A DNA stretch of 64,000 bases from an uncultured Phycisphaerales bacterium (GTDB lineage Bacteria > Planctomycetota > Phycisphaerae > Sedimentisphaerales > Anaerobacaceae): positions 1 to 64,000 of the forward strand of contig CAIODZ010000056.1 of the NCBI GenBank assembly GCA_903857265.1, read 5' to 3'. The notes under the pieces are model-generated. The model saw nothing but the letters and a program-made list of their open reading frames with translations. It was not told where the DNA came from and did not search any database. Shown here in pieces: positions 24,865 through 34,192 of the stretch. Every line of letters starts with the position of its first letter. The stretch's first letter is position 1. Made by a program: the position numbers and the translations under genes.

Positions 24865-26250
24865 TTATCCGCCCCAACTCTTGGATATACGCCCTGAACA
24901 CAACTTCAAAGATATGCCGTTGAAAAATCGCACAACTCCCGTTGCCGACAGAATGCAAAGAAGGGGTATTGTGCCGAAAGTATAAAGATTATGCCCTATA
25001 AATGAGCCAAAAGGGAAATACCAGACAGCATAGATGAATATTCCAACCAGAAGCAGCGTCCCCTTTGACCGACAATAAAAGACTCCCGCTATTGCCCAAA
25101 GCCAGAGAAAAAAATGAAAAATAGTAAATACCCACTGCTCGGTGCTTACATTCTTTATAGCAAGAAAGTGTTTTGTGAAAGCAGGGAAGTAATATTCTAT
25201 CGCGTTTACAATGACTTTTTTTATGAGTAAAGCCGGATGATTCTTAATATGTTCGACCATCTTCTTGTTGGCAAATACTTGATATTTGACATCTTTAAAC
25301 CCTTGCCAGGATATATAGGTTTCTTCTGTTCCATCAATTCCCATAACTCGCAGGCTCGCAGCAGTATAAGTTTCGCCTTGTCTTTGGGGTTGTTGTTCAA
25401 TAAAATTCCAGTGCACATTACCGTTAAAATACGCGAGCCCACTGTTGCCTCCCACAGGGATGAATCTACCAAAAACAACCCAGTTTCTGTAAGTCCATGG
25501 AGCAATAAGGCAAACCGCGACCATTACAGCTATCAGCGGTGTCAGCAGATGCTTTGTGTTTTTGAAAATGGCCACAATACCCAAGATAAATATAGAAACA
25601 AAAACAACTGGCAGCATTGCCGGATGTGTAAGTACCAAAGCTGCCCCTACAATGCCAATAACAAGGCCACGAAGCAGCAATCCTAACTTACGCGTATCTT
25701 GCCGTAAACCAAAGACAGATAGCAGTTCACCCGCCGCAAAACAAGAAAATATCAGATACAGAGCCGTCTGCAAAATGGGAGTCATAGGATTTTTCGCGTT
25801 CCAGTACACCCAAGGATTAACCCAAAAAAGCAAAAGCGCAACCACTGCCACGGTCTGGTTGTAGAGCTTGTTAGCTATCTTGAATATCATCATTCCAATA
25901 AAGCCAACAAGGAGACTCTGTGGAATTACAATAAGATATCGCTGCAGGGATTCCGGAAAAATCGCAATCGGCACAAGGAATATAGGGTATAATGGCGGCC
26001 GATGAAAAACCGGGGGGCCATCTTTTTCAAACACATACCCATAACCGGCGACAAGACTTCTTGCAAGCTGGATATAGCCGTCATTGCGTTCACCAAAATG
26101 GCTGCTCAAACCTGTAAGCGGCGAAACCACAAAAAGCATAAAAAAACACAAAACAAAACAAAGCAAGAATGAAATTAGAAATGCCTGCCGACTATTTTGT
26201 GGTAACAGCTTTTTTAAAGACTCAAGCTCTTTCCCGCAAGAACCACACAT
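24865..26250 (-). CDS. GT39-like (ArnT/PMT) membrane glycosyltransferase
   Basis: A 461-residue protein with about ten to twelve membrane segments. After the first segment it has ERNDGYIQLARSLVAG and VFHRPPLYPIFL, the loop pattern of the dolichyl-phosphate-mannose/ArnT family, in which an acidic residue of the first periplasmic loop is catalytic. The short N-terminus has a CGSC pair of unknown meaning. It would use a polyprenyl-phosphate sugar to glycosylate a lipid, protein or glycan in the periplasm. A relative lies at 51070. Confidence 0.78.
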   Translation of the reverse strand: MCGSCGKELESLKKLLPQNSRQAFLISFLLCFVLCFFMLFVVSPLTGLSSHFGERNDGYIQLARSLVAGYGYVFEKDGPPVFHRPPLYPIFLVPIAIFPESLQRYLIVIPQSLLVGFIGMMIFKIANKLYNQTVAVVALLLFWVNPWVYWNAKNPMTPILQTALYLIFSCFAAGELLSVFGLRQDTRKLGLLLRGLVIGIVGAALVLTHPAMLPVVFVSIFILGIVAIFKNTKHLLTPLIAVMVAVCLIAPWTYRNWVVFGRFIPVGGNSGLAYFNGNVHWNFIEQQPQRQGETYTAASLRVMGIDGTEETYISWQGFKDVKYQVFANKKMVEHIKNHPALLIKKVIVNAIEYYFPAFTKHFLAIKNVSTEQWVFTIFHFFLWLWAIAGVFYCRSKGTLLLVGIFIYAVWYFPFGSFIGHNLYTFGTIPLLCILSATGVVRFFNGISLKLCSGRISKSWGG

Positions 26251-26452
26251 AAATTTTATCCTTGAACTAATAGTTTATCATATTAGACACTTGGCAACAT
26301 CATCGAACGATTCAATATAAAAACACCAAAATCTTGTTTGTAATACAACAGTTTTGACTTGCTTTTCCTAATAGATAGGGGCTCTCTATTTTTCAACACA
26401 TTCAGGACATCGTAGTTAAGTACTGCCTGCTTCTTCTGTGTTGGGCACAGGG

Positions 26453-27691
26453 TCAGCCATTGCCCCCAACGATGAAACAGACGTTTGTAGTTGCGCTGCC
26501 GCCGATGTTGAGCGTGGCAACCCGTTTGGCATTCGGCACCTGATACTCCCCGGCTGTGCCGGCGACTTGTTTGTAAGCATCCAGCAGTTGTCTGACGCCC
26601 GTGGCTCCAACGGGATGGCCACAGCCGATGAGTCCGCCCGAAGGATTAATCGGCAGTTTGCCATCTTTTTCTATTATTCCATCTTCAATTGCTTTCCAGG
26701 ATTCACCCGGTTTTGTCAAGCCAAAGTGGTCTATCGCCATATACTCTGAGGTTGTGAAGCAGTCGTGGGTTTCAATCGCATCCAGTTCCCAGCAATCTTT
26801 TATACCGGCACGATGATACGCGTCCGTTATCGCTTTACGAGTCATCGGCAAAACATATTGACCTTTGGCGGAATCGGCGATTTTCCTGGCAAATTCCATA
26901 GGAGCGGTGGTATGTCCCCAGCCCTCTATTTTTGGGATGCCATCAATCTTCAAACCGCGGCTTGCGGCATATTTGGCAGCATAACTTTGCGAAGCGAGAT
27001 AAAGGCACGCGGCGCCATCGGTTATCTGGGAGCAATCTGTAACCTTGATTCTCCCGATGATGACTGAATTGTATTTTCCCGTTGTGCATGCGTGGTCAAA
27101 ACTCATATACCAATCGCGGGTCTGGGCATTGGGATTGTTTTTCGCATTGGAATAGTTTATCTCGGCAATCCGGGCGAGATATTTGTTATCAAGCCTGTAT
27201 CTCTTATCGTATTCATCGCCTAATTTGCCGAATAATTTGGGAAACGGGAACTCTATACCGACGCACTCTTTTTCATACCAGGCGGCAGTCCCAAGAAAAT
27301 CCCCGCCTTTGGCGGAATCCACGGATTTCATCAGCTCAACGCCTATAACGCATATCAGATCGTAAATTCCCGCCTCAATATGCGCCATCGCGGACAATAA
27401 TGCCATTGCACCGGAGGCACAGGCGGCTTCGAACCTCATTGTAGGCAGGCCCGCAAACCGTCGGTCAAAATCGACGAAGAACGCACCCAAATGCCCCTGG
27501 GTGCAATACAACTCGCCCGCGAAGTTGCCGATGAATGCCGCTTTAATATCACCGGCGTCAAGTTTTGTTGCCTCGACGCTGCCCTGATATGCCTCACGCA
27601 TCATCGCAGCTATGTGTTTATTTTCTCTTGCCCAGTTGCGGGCAAAATCCGTTTGATAACCACCGATAATATAAACCGCATCGTTTTTCAT
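26453..27691 (-). CDS. Thiolase-family acyltransferase (SCP2-type)
   Basis: A 412-residue thiolase-superfamily protein. The acyl-accepting Cys is in EAACASGAMAL (about 91), the His in ETHDCFTTSEYMA, and the second Cys in GGLIGCGHPVGATG (about 370). The HDxF rather than the degradative EAFA motif places it near SCP2/acetyl-CoA C-acyltransferase-like proteins. It lies 20 bases downstream of the 3-hydroxyacyl-CoA dehydrogenase gene and both sit inside the glycan locus, so they may supply or trim an acyl-CoA for glycan acylation rather than serve general beta-oxidation; no enoyl-CoA hydratase is beside them. Confidence 0.85.
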   Translation of the reverse strand: MKNDAVYIIGGYQTDFARNWARENKHIAAMMREAYQGSVEATKLDAGDIKAAFIGNFAGELYCTQGHLGAFFVDFDRRFAGLPTMRFEAACASGAMALLSAMAHIEAGIYDLICVIGVELMKSVDSAKGGDFLGTAAWYEKECVGIEFPFPKLFGKLGDEYDKRYRLDNKYLARIAEINYSNAKNNPNAQTRDWYMSFDHACTTGKYNSVIIGRIKVTDCSQITDGAACLYLASQSYAAKYAASRGLKIDGIPKIEGWGHTTAPMEFARKIADSAKGQYVLPMTRKAITDAYHRAGIKDCWELDAIETHDCFTTSEYMAIDHFGLTKPGESWKAIEDGIIEKDGKLPINPSGGLIGCGHPVGATGVRQLLDAYKQVAGTAGEYQVPNAKRVATLNIGGSATTNVCFIVGGNG

Positions 27692-27711
27692 CTGCCTACT
27701 CTCTTATACGT

Positions 27712-29007
27712 TTATTTTGCTACGAAGTATTTGCCGGAGTTTATGATGTTGAAGTGTGATTTTAGCCCTGCTTTGAGCGCATCGGGAATCTCAAAACCAT
27801 TTTGGGAAAGCAATCGAGCCGTTGCATCGGGGCCGCCGAGAACCTCAACTATAATGCTCGGCGCCGCCCAGTGGAATCCATAAGACATCACATCGTCAAT
27901 GCCTTCTATGCCCACTCGGCTGTCGGTAACTTCGCCAACGAGAGAATACGAATAAGCAACATAAGCACATAGGATATTCTTAACAACCTCGGCTTCTCTG
28001 CCCTGGGCCGATAGAATCGTCTCAAAGGCCTCTCTGTACATACCCATACGAGTAAAATGCTTTGCCTTTTCCACAAATGCCACGTGCGGCTCTATAGCAG
28101 GAATATAATCGCAAGTGGCGGGGTCAAAAAACACATATTTGCCGCTTTCCAGCTTCTTGTAAAAACCACCTTTGGTTTTGTAGCCAAGCAGCTTACGCTG
28201 GAGCATCGTGTTGATATAGCCCGGGACGGCAAGCCAGCTGTGCATCGCGTCCTTGGTATGTTTATTCAAACTGTCGATAATCGCCTTGTGGATATCCAGC
28301 CCGACCAAATCGATTGTCGCTAAAGGTGCCATAAGACGGCCGGTGTACGGTCCAATCAGGTAGTCCGTCATTTCCACGCCGAATTCGAGGACAAGGGATG
28401 TAATTCGGCCAAAAAGCACAAAGCCAATCCGGTTGCCTGCAAACGCCGGGATATTTTTCACGGGGATAATCGCGCGACGAAGCTGGTTGACCAAAAAAAC
28501 CTTCATAAAATCAACGATGGCCGGATCTGTTTCTTCTATACCAGTTATCTCACAGGCAGGCATTCTTCCGGGTGGGTTATAAAAATGCGTCGAAAGAAAA
28601 TTCTTTTTGAACTCAGCGCTTCGTCCTTTCACCAGCTCCGACAATGGCAAGCTCGATGTCGTAGAACTGACAATCGTCTGTGGTTTTTTATATACCTCGA
28701 CCCGCTCATGCATCTGCTGCTTTATGCCGACATCTTCGGCTACCGCTTCAACCACCCAGTCGGCTTCAGCAACGGCCTCTTTAAGCAGATGTTCATAGTC
28801 GCCGCACACAATGTTGTGTGCTATCAATTCCGAACGGGCCTGAGATATCGCCTTTTGCAGTCCTCGTTCCGAACCCTGTTGTGTTCGGCTCAAAAAATAC
28901 ACCTTTAAGCCATTCTGCGCCATTAACCCGCCGGACAAACTGCCTACGGTGCCGCTTGCGCCGAGAATAGCTACTGTTTTGATTGAATTCACTGCGCCTA
29001 TCTCCAT
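27712..29007 (-). CDS. 3-hydroxyacyl-CoA dehydrogenase
   Basis: NAD-dependent oxidation of 3-hydroxyacyl-CoA. The 431-residue chain has an N-terminal Rossmann domain (VAILGASGTVGSLSGGLMAQNGL, an unusual GASGTVG variant of GxGxMG), the catalytic His in STHFYNPPGRMPACEIT (about 142), the following Asn in PAFAGNRIGF, and a C-terminal dimerisation domain (about 200-300) repeated in degenerate form near the end (about 340-425). Its stop is 20 bases before the thiolase start. Substrate length cannot be inferred. Confidence 0.87.
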   Translation of the reverse strand: MEIGAVNSIKTVAILGASGTVGSLSGGLMAQNGLKVYFLSRTQQGSERGLQKAISQARSELIAHNIVCGDYEHLLKEAVAEADWVVEAVAEDVGIKQQMHERVEVYKKPQTIVSSTTSSLPLSELVKGRSAEFKKNFLSTHFYNPPGRMPACEITGIEETDPAIVDFMKVFLVNQLRRAIIPVKNIPAFAGNRIGFVLFGRITSLVLEFGVEMTDYLIGPYTGRLMAPLATIDLVGLDIHKAIIDSLNKHTKDAMHSWLAVPGYINTMLQRKLLGYKTKGGFYKKLESGKYVFFDPATCDYIPAIEPHVAFVEKAKHFTRMGMYREAFETILSAQGREAEVVKNILCAYVAYSYSLVGEVTDSRVGIEGIDDVMSYGFHWAAPSIIVEVLGGPDATARLLSQNGFEIPDALKAGLKSHFNIINSGKYFVAK

Positions 29008-29019
29008 GTTATGTTTGAC

Positions 29020-29589
29020 TTAAGGCCTTTCTTTTAACTCAGGATGCTTCTGATAAAACTCGTCTTCCAAAATACTGTATCGATGAAAATCATAATACAT
29101 GCCATCTGCAAAATATTCGTCTCTCGATGTCCCGTCATGGTGAAATCCTATTTTGTTTATTACGGCAATGCTTGCCGGATTGTTTTCAAGGGCTCCCCCC
29201 AGTACTCTGTGAAGTTTAAGATGCTTAAACCCGTAATGTATTGCCAACAGTTCTGCCTCATAGCCCAAACCCTTTCCCCAGTAATTTTTGTCACCGATGA
29301 CTATGTATAATAAGCCCGATTTGTTATTTTCATTTATTTCCTTTATGCCTATGAGTCCTATTGCTTTTCCGTCCAACGTCTCAATTATCCAATCTTCGCG
29401 ACTGTCGCCCTGTTGAACCCGTTCAAACCATTCATACGTCTTCTTCAATTCAAGCTTTTCAGGAAGTACCAGTGTCTTGTTGACTTCCGGGTCGTTATAC
29501 CACCTGACTTTCAACTCCATATCTTCTCTGACTGTTTTGCGCAGCTGAATACGCTGGCCTCTGATTATCACTTTTTTCTCTTCTTTCAT
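29020..29589 (-). CDS. GNAT N-acetyltransferase (RimJ/RimL-like)
   Basis: A 189-residue acetyl-CoA-dependent transferase. Typical GNAT layout: RLRKTVREDMELKVRWYNDPEV at the N-terminus, the beta-4 LYIVIGDKNYWGKGLGYEA strand with the Q/RxxGxG/A-like pyrophosphate loop (KGLGYEA), and LHRVLGGALENNPASIAVINKIGF. In glycan loci such proteins often acetylate an amino sugar (PseH/WecD-like). It lies 12 bases upstream of the dehydrogenase gene. Confidence 0.88.
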   Translation of the reverse strand: MKEEKKVIIRGQRIQLRKTVREDMELKVRWYNDPEVNKTLVLPEKLELKKTYEWFERVQQGDSREDWIIETLDGKAIGLIGIKEINENNKSGLLYIVIGDKNYWGKGLGYEAELLAIHYGFKHLKLHRVLGGALENNPASIAVINKIGFHHDGTSRDEYFADGMYYDFHRYSILEDEFYQKHPELKERP

Positions 29590-29621
29590 TAATATCCCTG
29601 CCGAGTCAATGTTTTCAAAAT

Positions 29622-30272
29622 TTACTGCTCACTACAATCCGATTTTTCCACCGGCTTGACAAGATCGAAGGCAGGCCCTTTCTTTTCATAGTCATAATAA
29701 ACGTTTTTGCGTGCGATAACTATCCATAATGTTTGAACAAGTATCTTAAAATCGAGCCACAAGCTGAAATTGTCGATATATTCGACGTCGTATTTTATCC
29801 GCACCGACCAGGGCACGGAACCCCGGCCTCTAACCATGGCAAGGCCTGTGATTCCCGGCTTGACCTCAAGCCGGCGGCGTTCAAACTCGCCGTAATGCTC
29901 CAGATGCTGAGGGACTGTGGGGCGAGGCCCTACAAGAGATATGTCGCCTTTAAGAACATTAAAAAGCTGCGGTAGCTCATCCATGCTTGTTTTTCTTAAT
30001 ATCGCCCCTATTTTTGTTATACGCGCATCGTTGCCTGTAACCGAAAGGCCGGCTCCAATGTTCTCCGCCCCCACCACCATTGTCCTGAACTTGTACAGCT
30101 TGAATATCTTTCCGTATCTGCCTATGCGGTTCTGCCGAAAAAATACTGGGCCTTTGCTTGTCAGCTTTATCGATATCGCTATGCACAACAATAACGGACT
30201 TAAAATAACAATGCCAACCAGCGACGCAAAAAAGTCAGTTAGCATTTTAATAAAAAGCGGAAATAGTTTCAT
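29622..30272 (-). CDS. Priming sugar-phosphate transferase (WcaJ/PglC type)
   Basis: Moves a sugar-1-phosphate from a nucleotide sugar to undecaprenyl phosphate. The 216-residue, single-reentrant-helix form has the hydrophobic N-terminus (about 8-33), GPVFFRQNRIGR, FKLYKFRTM, SMDELPQLFNVLKGDISLVGPRP (catalytic Asp-Glu), and PGITGLAMVRGRG. It lacks the four-helix N-domain of full-length WcaJ. This is the second priming enzyme of the locus besides the WecA-like one. Confidence 0.94.
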   Translation of the reverse strand: MKLFPLFIKMLTDFFASLVGIVILSPLLLCIAISIKLTSKGPVFFRQNRIGRYGKIFKLYKFRTMVVGAENIGAGLSVTGNDARITKIGAILRKTSMDELPQLFNVLKGDISLVGPRPTVPQHLEHYGEFERRRLEVKPGITGLAMVRGRGSVPWSVRIKYDVEYIDNFSLWLDFKILVQTLWIVIARKNVYYDYEKKGPAFDLVKPVEKSDCSEQ

Positions 30273-30292
30273 TTTATCAGTTATTAATTATC

Positions 30293-31579
30293 TCATAATT
30301 TTTTATATTCATTGATAACATAAGGCCTTTTGCCCGAGGGCAAAGGAGGAATAGAATCGACATATTCATATGTTATTTTGGCATCAGGTCCAAGTGCTTG
30401 CTGGAATCGCTCTCGTATTAAATCGCCCTGCTGAAATGACGGCATTACGTGAAGTCGGCAAACATAGCCATCCCTGCTTTTTTGTATCATTTGAAATCTC
30501 AGAATCCCCTCCAAGTCCTTTGTTTCTCTGTCAAACACAATCGCGTTTACCATCCTGCCGTCCGGGTCGTATAAAACCTCTATCGTTCGTCCCTCAATAT
30601 TTTTCAACGTCGGTATACTAAGGCCACATTTACACTCCGGCCCGAGGCGGGCAAGGTCGCCCGTGTCATAACGAATCAGAGGCATCGCGTGAGAAAAGTA
30701 GTCCGTCACAACAATTCGGCCGACTGCTCCGGCTTCCGCCGGCTCATCCCGATCTATTGCGAGCAACTCCAGCTTGTGGCTCCCTATATTAATATGATGT
30801 GTTTTGCACTTTGCACATTCATGAGACATAACACCAAACTCATTCGAAGAATAGCGGTCCAGCACCATCCCCCCAAATACCTCCTCAAGTTTTTCCTTGG
30901 CTACGGAGGTGAGCGACTCTGCTCCAGTTATTATGCCCTCGATGAGGAAATCATCCGGTCGATCGCCCTTCATCCTGCAGTATTCTGCAAGCGGTCCAAC
31001 CGCGGACGGATAACCAATGATAAACCGTATCTTCTGACTTTTAAGAGACTGGCGCTGCTGTTCAAGCCACCTTTCGTCGATTGTGCTTGGATTCATCAGA
31101 GCACCGTTTTGCATAAAGAGCAGCCATTTGCTGCGAGGATATACCCGAACCTGTGCATAACGCATTCCGACTCGATAACCTGCCCAGCCGTTGAAGAATA
31201 TAACCTCTGCGGTATGACGCGCTCGCTTGTCCTTAGTTTGATAAAACTTGAAAGGTGTCCCATATGAACCACTCGTCGTTGTCGACACCAAGTTCTTCCT
31301 ATCATATTTCGAAGAAAAGAAATCTTCGTAGTTTTCTTTGACAGTTTGTTTTTGAATAACCGGAAAGTCTTTAAGGCTTGCTCCTTTGAATTGTTTGTAG
31401 AAACGTGTTGTCTCGCAAGCGTGATTGAGTATATTATCAAGTCTTTGCTTTGCCAGTTGCTGCGAATCCTGCGGATTTGCAAAGACCCTCTTCAAATCGC
31501 TTATATGTCCGGCAATAAGAGATCCTTTGCTGAAATCATAACCCCAGAAAACGGCTCGTCTAAGTAATTCCGGGAACAT
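30293..31579 (-). CDS. CapK/PaaK-like adenylate-forming enzyme
   Basis: A 428-residue relative of phenylacetate-CoA ligase, as often found in capsule loci (CapK). ANL-superfamily motifs: TTSGSYGTPFKFYQTKD (P-loop, about 99-115), DRYSSNEFGVMSHEC (about 232), a Cys cluster (C242, C245, ECKCG near 321) that may bind zinc, IRYDTGDLARLG, and the hinge IEGRTIEVL. It may activate a carboxylic acid for ligation or acylation. GGAG is 6 bases before ATG. It overlaps no neighbour and starts a block with the priming transferase and GNAT. Confidence 0.87.
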   Translation of the reverse strand: MFPELLRRAVFWGYDFSKGSLIAGHISDLKRVFANPQDSQQLAKQRLDNILNHACETTRFYKQFKGASLKDFPVIQKQTVKENYEDFFSSKYDRKNLVSTTTSGSYGTPFKFYQTKDKRARHTAEVIFFNGWAGYRVGMRYAQVRVYPRSKWLLFMQNGALMNPSTIDERWLEQQRQSLKSQKIRFIIGYPSAVGPLAEYCRMKGDRPDDFLIEGIITGAESLTSVAKEKLEEVFGGMVLDRYSSNEFGVMSHECAKCKTHHINIGSHKLELLAIDRDEPAEAGAVGRIVVTDYFSHAMPLIRYDTGDLARLGPECKCGLSIPTLKNIEGRTIEVLYDPDGRMVNAIVFDRETKDLEGILRFQMIQKSRDGYVCRLHVMPSFQQGDLIRERFQQALGPDAKITYEYVDSIPPLPSGKRPYVINEYKKL

Positions 31580-31638
31580 TTAAATCTCCTTCAAATACAA
31601 AAATTATTGAAAAATCATAAATTTTTAGGAGTCCTGTT

Positions 31639-31806
31639 TTGCTTGTTACTTTAAAACTGGTTGTTAACAGAAAAGCAGAATCCGATGAAAAAGTCAAGCC
31701 TTTTGTGGGCCAGTTTTATCTCAACCGCAATCATAACAAACACGACCCGTTATTTTATATCCAAGATGAGAGCGAAGGTTCGATGCGAACATCCATGCTG
31801 CGATAA
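31639..31806 (+). CDS. Possible 55-aa protein in the capA-capK spacer
   Basis: The 342-base spacer at 31580-31921 contains no large gene. A plus-strand frame from TTG 31639 has a perfect AGGAG (31627-31631) 7 bases upstream and encodes 55 mostly hydrophilic residues with no cysteine (LKLVVNRKAESDEKVK ... DESEGSMRTSMLR). Support is only the ribosome site and reasonable composition; it opposes the surrounding genes and I recognise no family. The rest of the spacer has a long T run (31839-31855) and must contain the capK promoter. Confidence 0.25.
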   Translation: MLVTLKLVVNRKAESDEKVKPFVGQFYLNRNHNKHDPLFYIQDESEGSMRTSMLR

Positions 31807-31921
31807 CAATCAAAAACCGCTTTAAAAAGGAATGGAATTTTTTTCTTTTTTTTATTGCTGTCGCTGGTGTTACTTTTCAATGATTCTGCTCTAAATTAAA
31901 AGTTGGATTGCATTAGTAAGT

Positions 31922-33001
31922 TTACTCTGCGGGATTTTCTTTATTTTTTCCCCTGCTACTAAAAAGGAATTTGGTTAATTTCCAGATGCCGGCTATTGTG
32001 TTTTTGTCGATTTTTCGCCAATTAAAAATGTTTATCCAATAAAGTATCCTGTGTATTATATACCTTGTAACACAACGCCGCCAGGCAGCGGGGTAGTTAG
32101 AACTCGAAAGAGAATCACAGCGTCTAGTGAACTTTTTGGTTCTTTCTGATGTGTTATCAAGTACAACTTCAAGATTCTGCTGTAATGTAAAGAATACCTG
32201 ATAATCCGAGATGCCGTCTTTTCGTAAATGCAAAAGTAATACAATCCCTTCTAAATTTTCCCCGTGAGGGTGTACAACTGAACCACGATCCATATAATCT
32301 TGGAAAATAAAATCGCCCAGATTATATGCAATTATCTTATTTCCAAATCGCCTTATTCCTTGCACAACATGAGCATGATGACCGATTACGGCATCAGCTC
32401 CTGCTTCAAGAATTTTGGCTCCTAAAACCATTTCTTTAGGGACTGGCATATCATACTCACCGAATCCCCAATGCGGCTGAACAATCACCAAATCTGCTTT
32501 TTTATTCAAATATTTAACCTGAGAGATTACAAGCTGTTCACTAAATGGAGCAACGCCGAAAGCATTCTCCTTTGCATGTTGAGGTTTATGATATCTACAG
32601 GAATATGATAGAAAACCAATTTTGAGATGATTTACGTCTAATATCTTAGGATTTGAGGCTTCAGCCAAGTTTTTCCCAGCGCCAATATATGAAATGCCAG
32701 ACTCAGAAAGTGCATGACAGGTATCTTCAAATCCCTGTAAGCCATAATCAAAAATGTGATTATTAGCCAATGAAACTAAATCTATATGCCATGATTTCAG
32801 AATTTTTGCAGTTTTCGGTGCGGACCTAAGGCAAATCTTGCCATATGTCGAACACTCGTGTTTGGTCAATGGACTTTCCAGGTTAGCTACGACTAAATCG
32901 GCGCTTTTAAAAATATCATTTACCTGTGGGGATAAAGATACTCGAGGATTATCCCCCAGGAAAGTGTCCCCTAAAAATGCTATAGTAGTTTTCTCGTTCA
33001 A
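31922..33001 (-). CDS. CapA-family phosphoesterase-like protein
   Basis: A 359-residue protein of the CapA/PgsA group, calcineurin-like fold. Metal-binding motifs: FLGDTFLGD (about 9-17), NLESPLT, SLANNHIFDYG, HWGFGEY, and GHHAHVVQG (about 211-219). CapA proteins function in poly-gamma-glutamate or capsule production. There is no signal peptide, which differs from PgsA. The last 80 residues are basic and not conserved. It is isolated by 131 bases from the WD40-like gene. Confidence 0.9.
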   Translation of the reverse strand: MNEKTTIAFLGDTFLGDNPRVSLSPQVNDIFKSADLVVANLESPLTKHECSTYGKICLRSAPKTAKILKSWHIDLVSLANNHIFDYGLQGFEDTCHALSESGISYIGAGKNLAEASNPKILDVNHLKIGFLSYSCRYHKPQHAKENAFGVAPFSEQLVISQVKYLNKKADLVIVQPHWGFGEYDMPVPKEMVLGAKILEAGADAVIGHHAHVVQGIRRFGNKIIAYNLGDFIFQDYMDRGSVVHPHGENLEGIVLLLHLRKDGISDYQVFFTLQQNLEVVLDNTSERTKKFTRRCDSLSSSNYPAAWRRCVTRYIIHRILYWINIFNWRKIDKNTIAGIWKLTKFLFSSRGKNKENPAE

Positions 33002-33132
33002 TGCGCTGCCTTTCTCTGTAAAAACTTGATTATTAGCAAATTAATTAGTTGTTATATCGTATATAGTTTCTTATTCGACATCGATACTTTAAGGAGACCA
33101 ACGTTTTTTTGGTTATTGTTCATTTTTCTTGC

Positions 33133-34191
33133 TTAATGTTCAGGCACGCGCCATATTTTTATTGTTCCTCCCTGGCGCATGGCCGAAGTGGCCGCGAATC
33201 GCCCGTCCGGGGAGAAAATAAGCCCGCTTTCAATTATATGACCCGGCGCCAGGTTGAAAATTATTTTGCCGGTTTGAGTGTCCCACATATAAAGGGTTTT
33301 GAAAACTATCGAAGCAACAACCCGACCATCCGAACTTATCACCATATCCTGGGTCGAGTGTTGTCCCACAGTGCTTTTCTGGTTTTCGATCAGCGGTTTC
33401 AGGCGTCCAGTGATTTTTCCGGAAAGCGTCTCTATCTTCCAGATGTCGCCGTCGCTGCCTCTTGCGTAAATGAGATTCCCATCCGGTGAAAAGGCGCCGC
33501 TGTGAAATCTCTCGACATCCGTAACCTGCTTTTCCCATACCACCTTACGGTTTTTTACATCGACAAGCACAATCCATCCCTTTTTATCCTGCTCGCCCGT
33601 CATCAGCGCCAGAGAGTCATCGTCGGATACTGCCACCTTAAACAACTGGGTCGCCGAGGATGGGGTGATTTCCGCTACCGTTTCGACACGACCAAGATTC
33701 GGGTCCACGGTCACAAGTTGATAGTTTTCCATGGAACCGTTATTGCCGACTAAACGGCTCAGTGATGCTACTACATAATTTTTGTCGCGGCTTGCTCCCA
33801 TCAAAGCGCGGTTAATATCGGGTTTCAGTGAAATATCCCTGAGCTGCTGTTGATTGTGCATATCGGTGATTACAATGGCTTTCGGTTGTGATCGCTTCAG
33901 TGAAATCACAAGGCCCGAGTTTGTTACAAATGCCTGGTCTGAATCTAAAGTCAAAATCTGCGGTTTTTGGGCCGGCTTCGACCATTCCCAAACATAGAAT
34001 TTTCCATCCTGACAGGCGGCTGCAATCGAATCATTATTGCTCGACAGCTCTGCCACGCCGTTATTGAAAGGAAAACGCAACTCGTAGGCCAGCAGGGAGT
34101 TTCGCCTGCTCGCTATCATTACCAAGGTGATAACTGCGATAGCGGCAACGAAAAATATTATAACAGATTTATTGTTGTTGATATTACGCAT
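33133..34191 (-). CDS. Membrane-anchored beta-propeller (WD40-like) protein
   Basis: A 352-residue protein with one N-terminal anchor (about 10-28, IIFFVAAIAVITLVMIA) and an exported domain of WD40/PQQ-like blades. Blade signatures include DGKFYVWEW (about 61-69), FSPDGNLIYARGSDGDIWKIETL, SSDGRVVASIVFKTLYMWDTQTG and FSPDGRFAATSA...IKIWRVPEH. There are no enzymatic motifs, so it likely binds protein or glycan. Its ATG lies 1 base after the stop of a glycosyltransferase tail scar, so the gene was once the next member of a different operon. Confidence 0.85.
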   Translation of the reverse strand: MRNINNNKSVIIFFVAAIAVITLVMIASRRNSLLAYELRFPFNNGVAELSSNNDSIAAACQDGKFYVWEWSKPAQKPQILTLDSDQAFVTNSGLVISLKRSQPKAIVITDMHNQQQLRDISLKPDINRALMGASRDKNYVVASLSRLVGNNGSMENYQLVTVDPNLGRVETVAEITPSSATQLFKVAVSDDDSLALMTGEQDKKGWIVLVDVKNRKVVWEKQVTDVERFHSGAFSPDGNLIYARGSDGDIWKIETLSGKITGRLKPLIENQKSTVGQHSTQDMVISSDGRVVASIVFKTLYMWDTQTGKIIFNLAPGHIIESGLIFSPDGRFAATSAMRQGGTIKIWRVPEH

Positions 34192-34192
34192 A

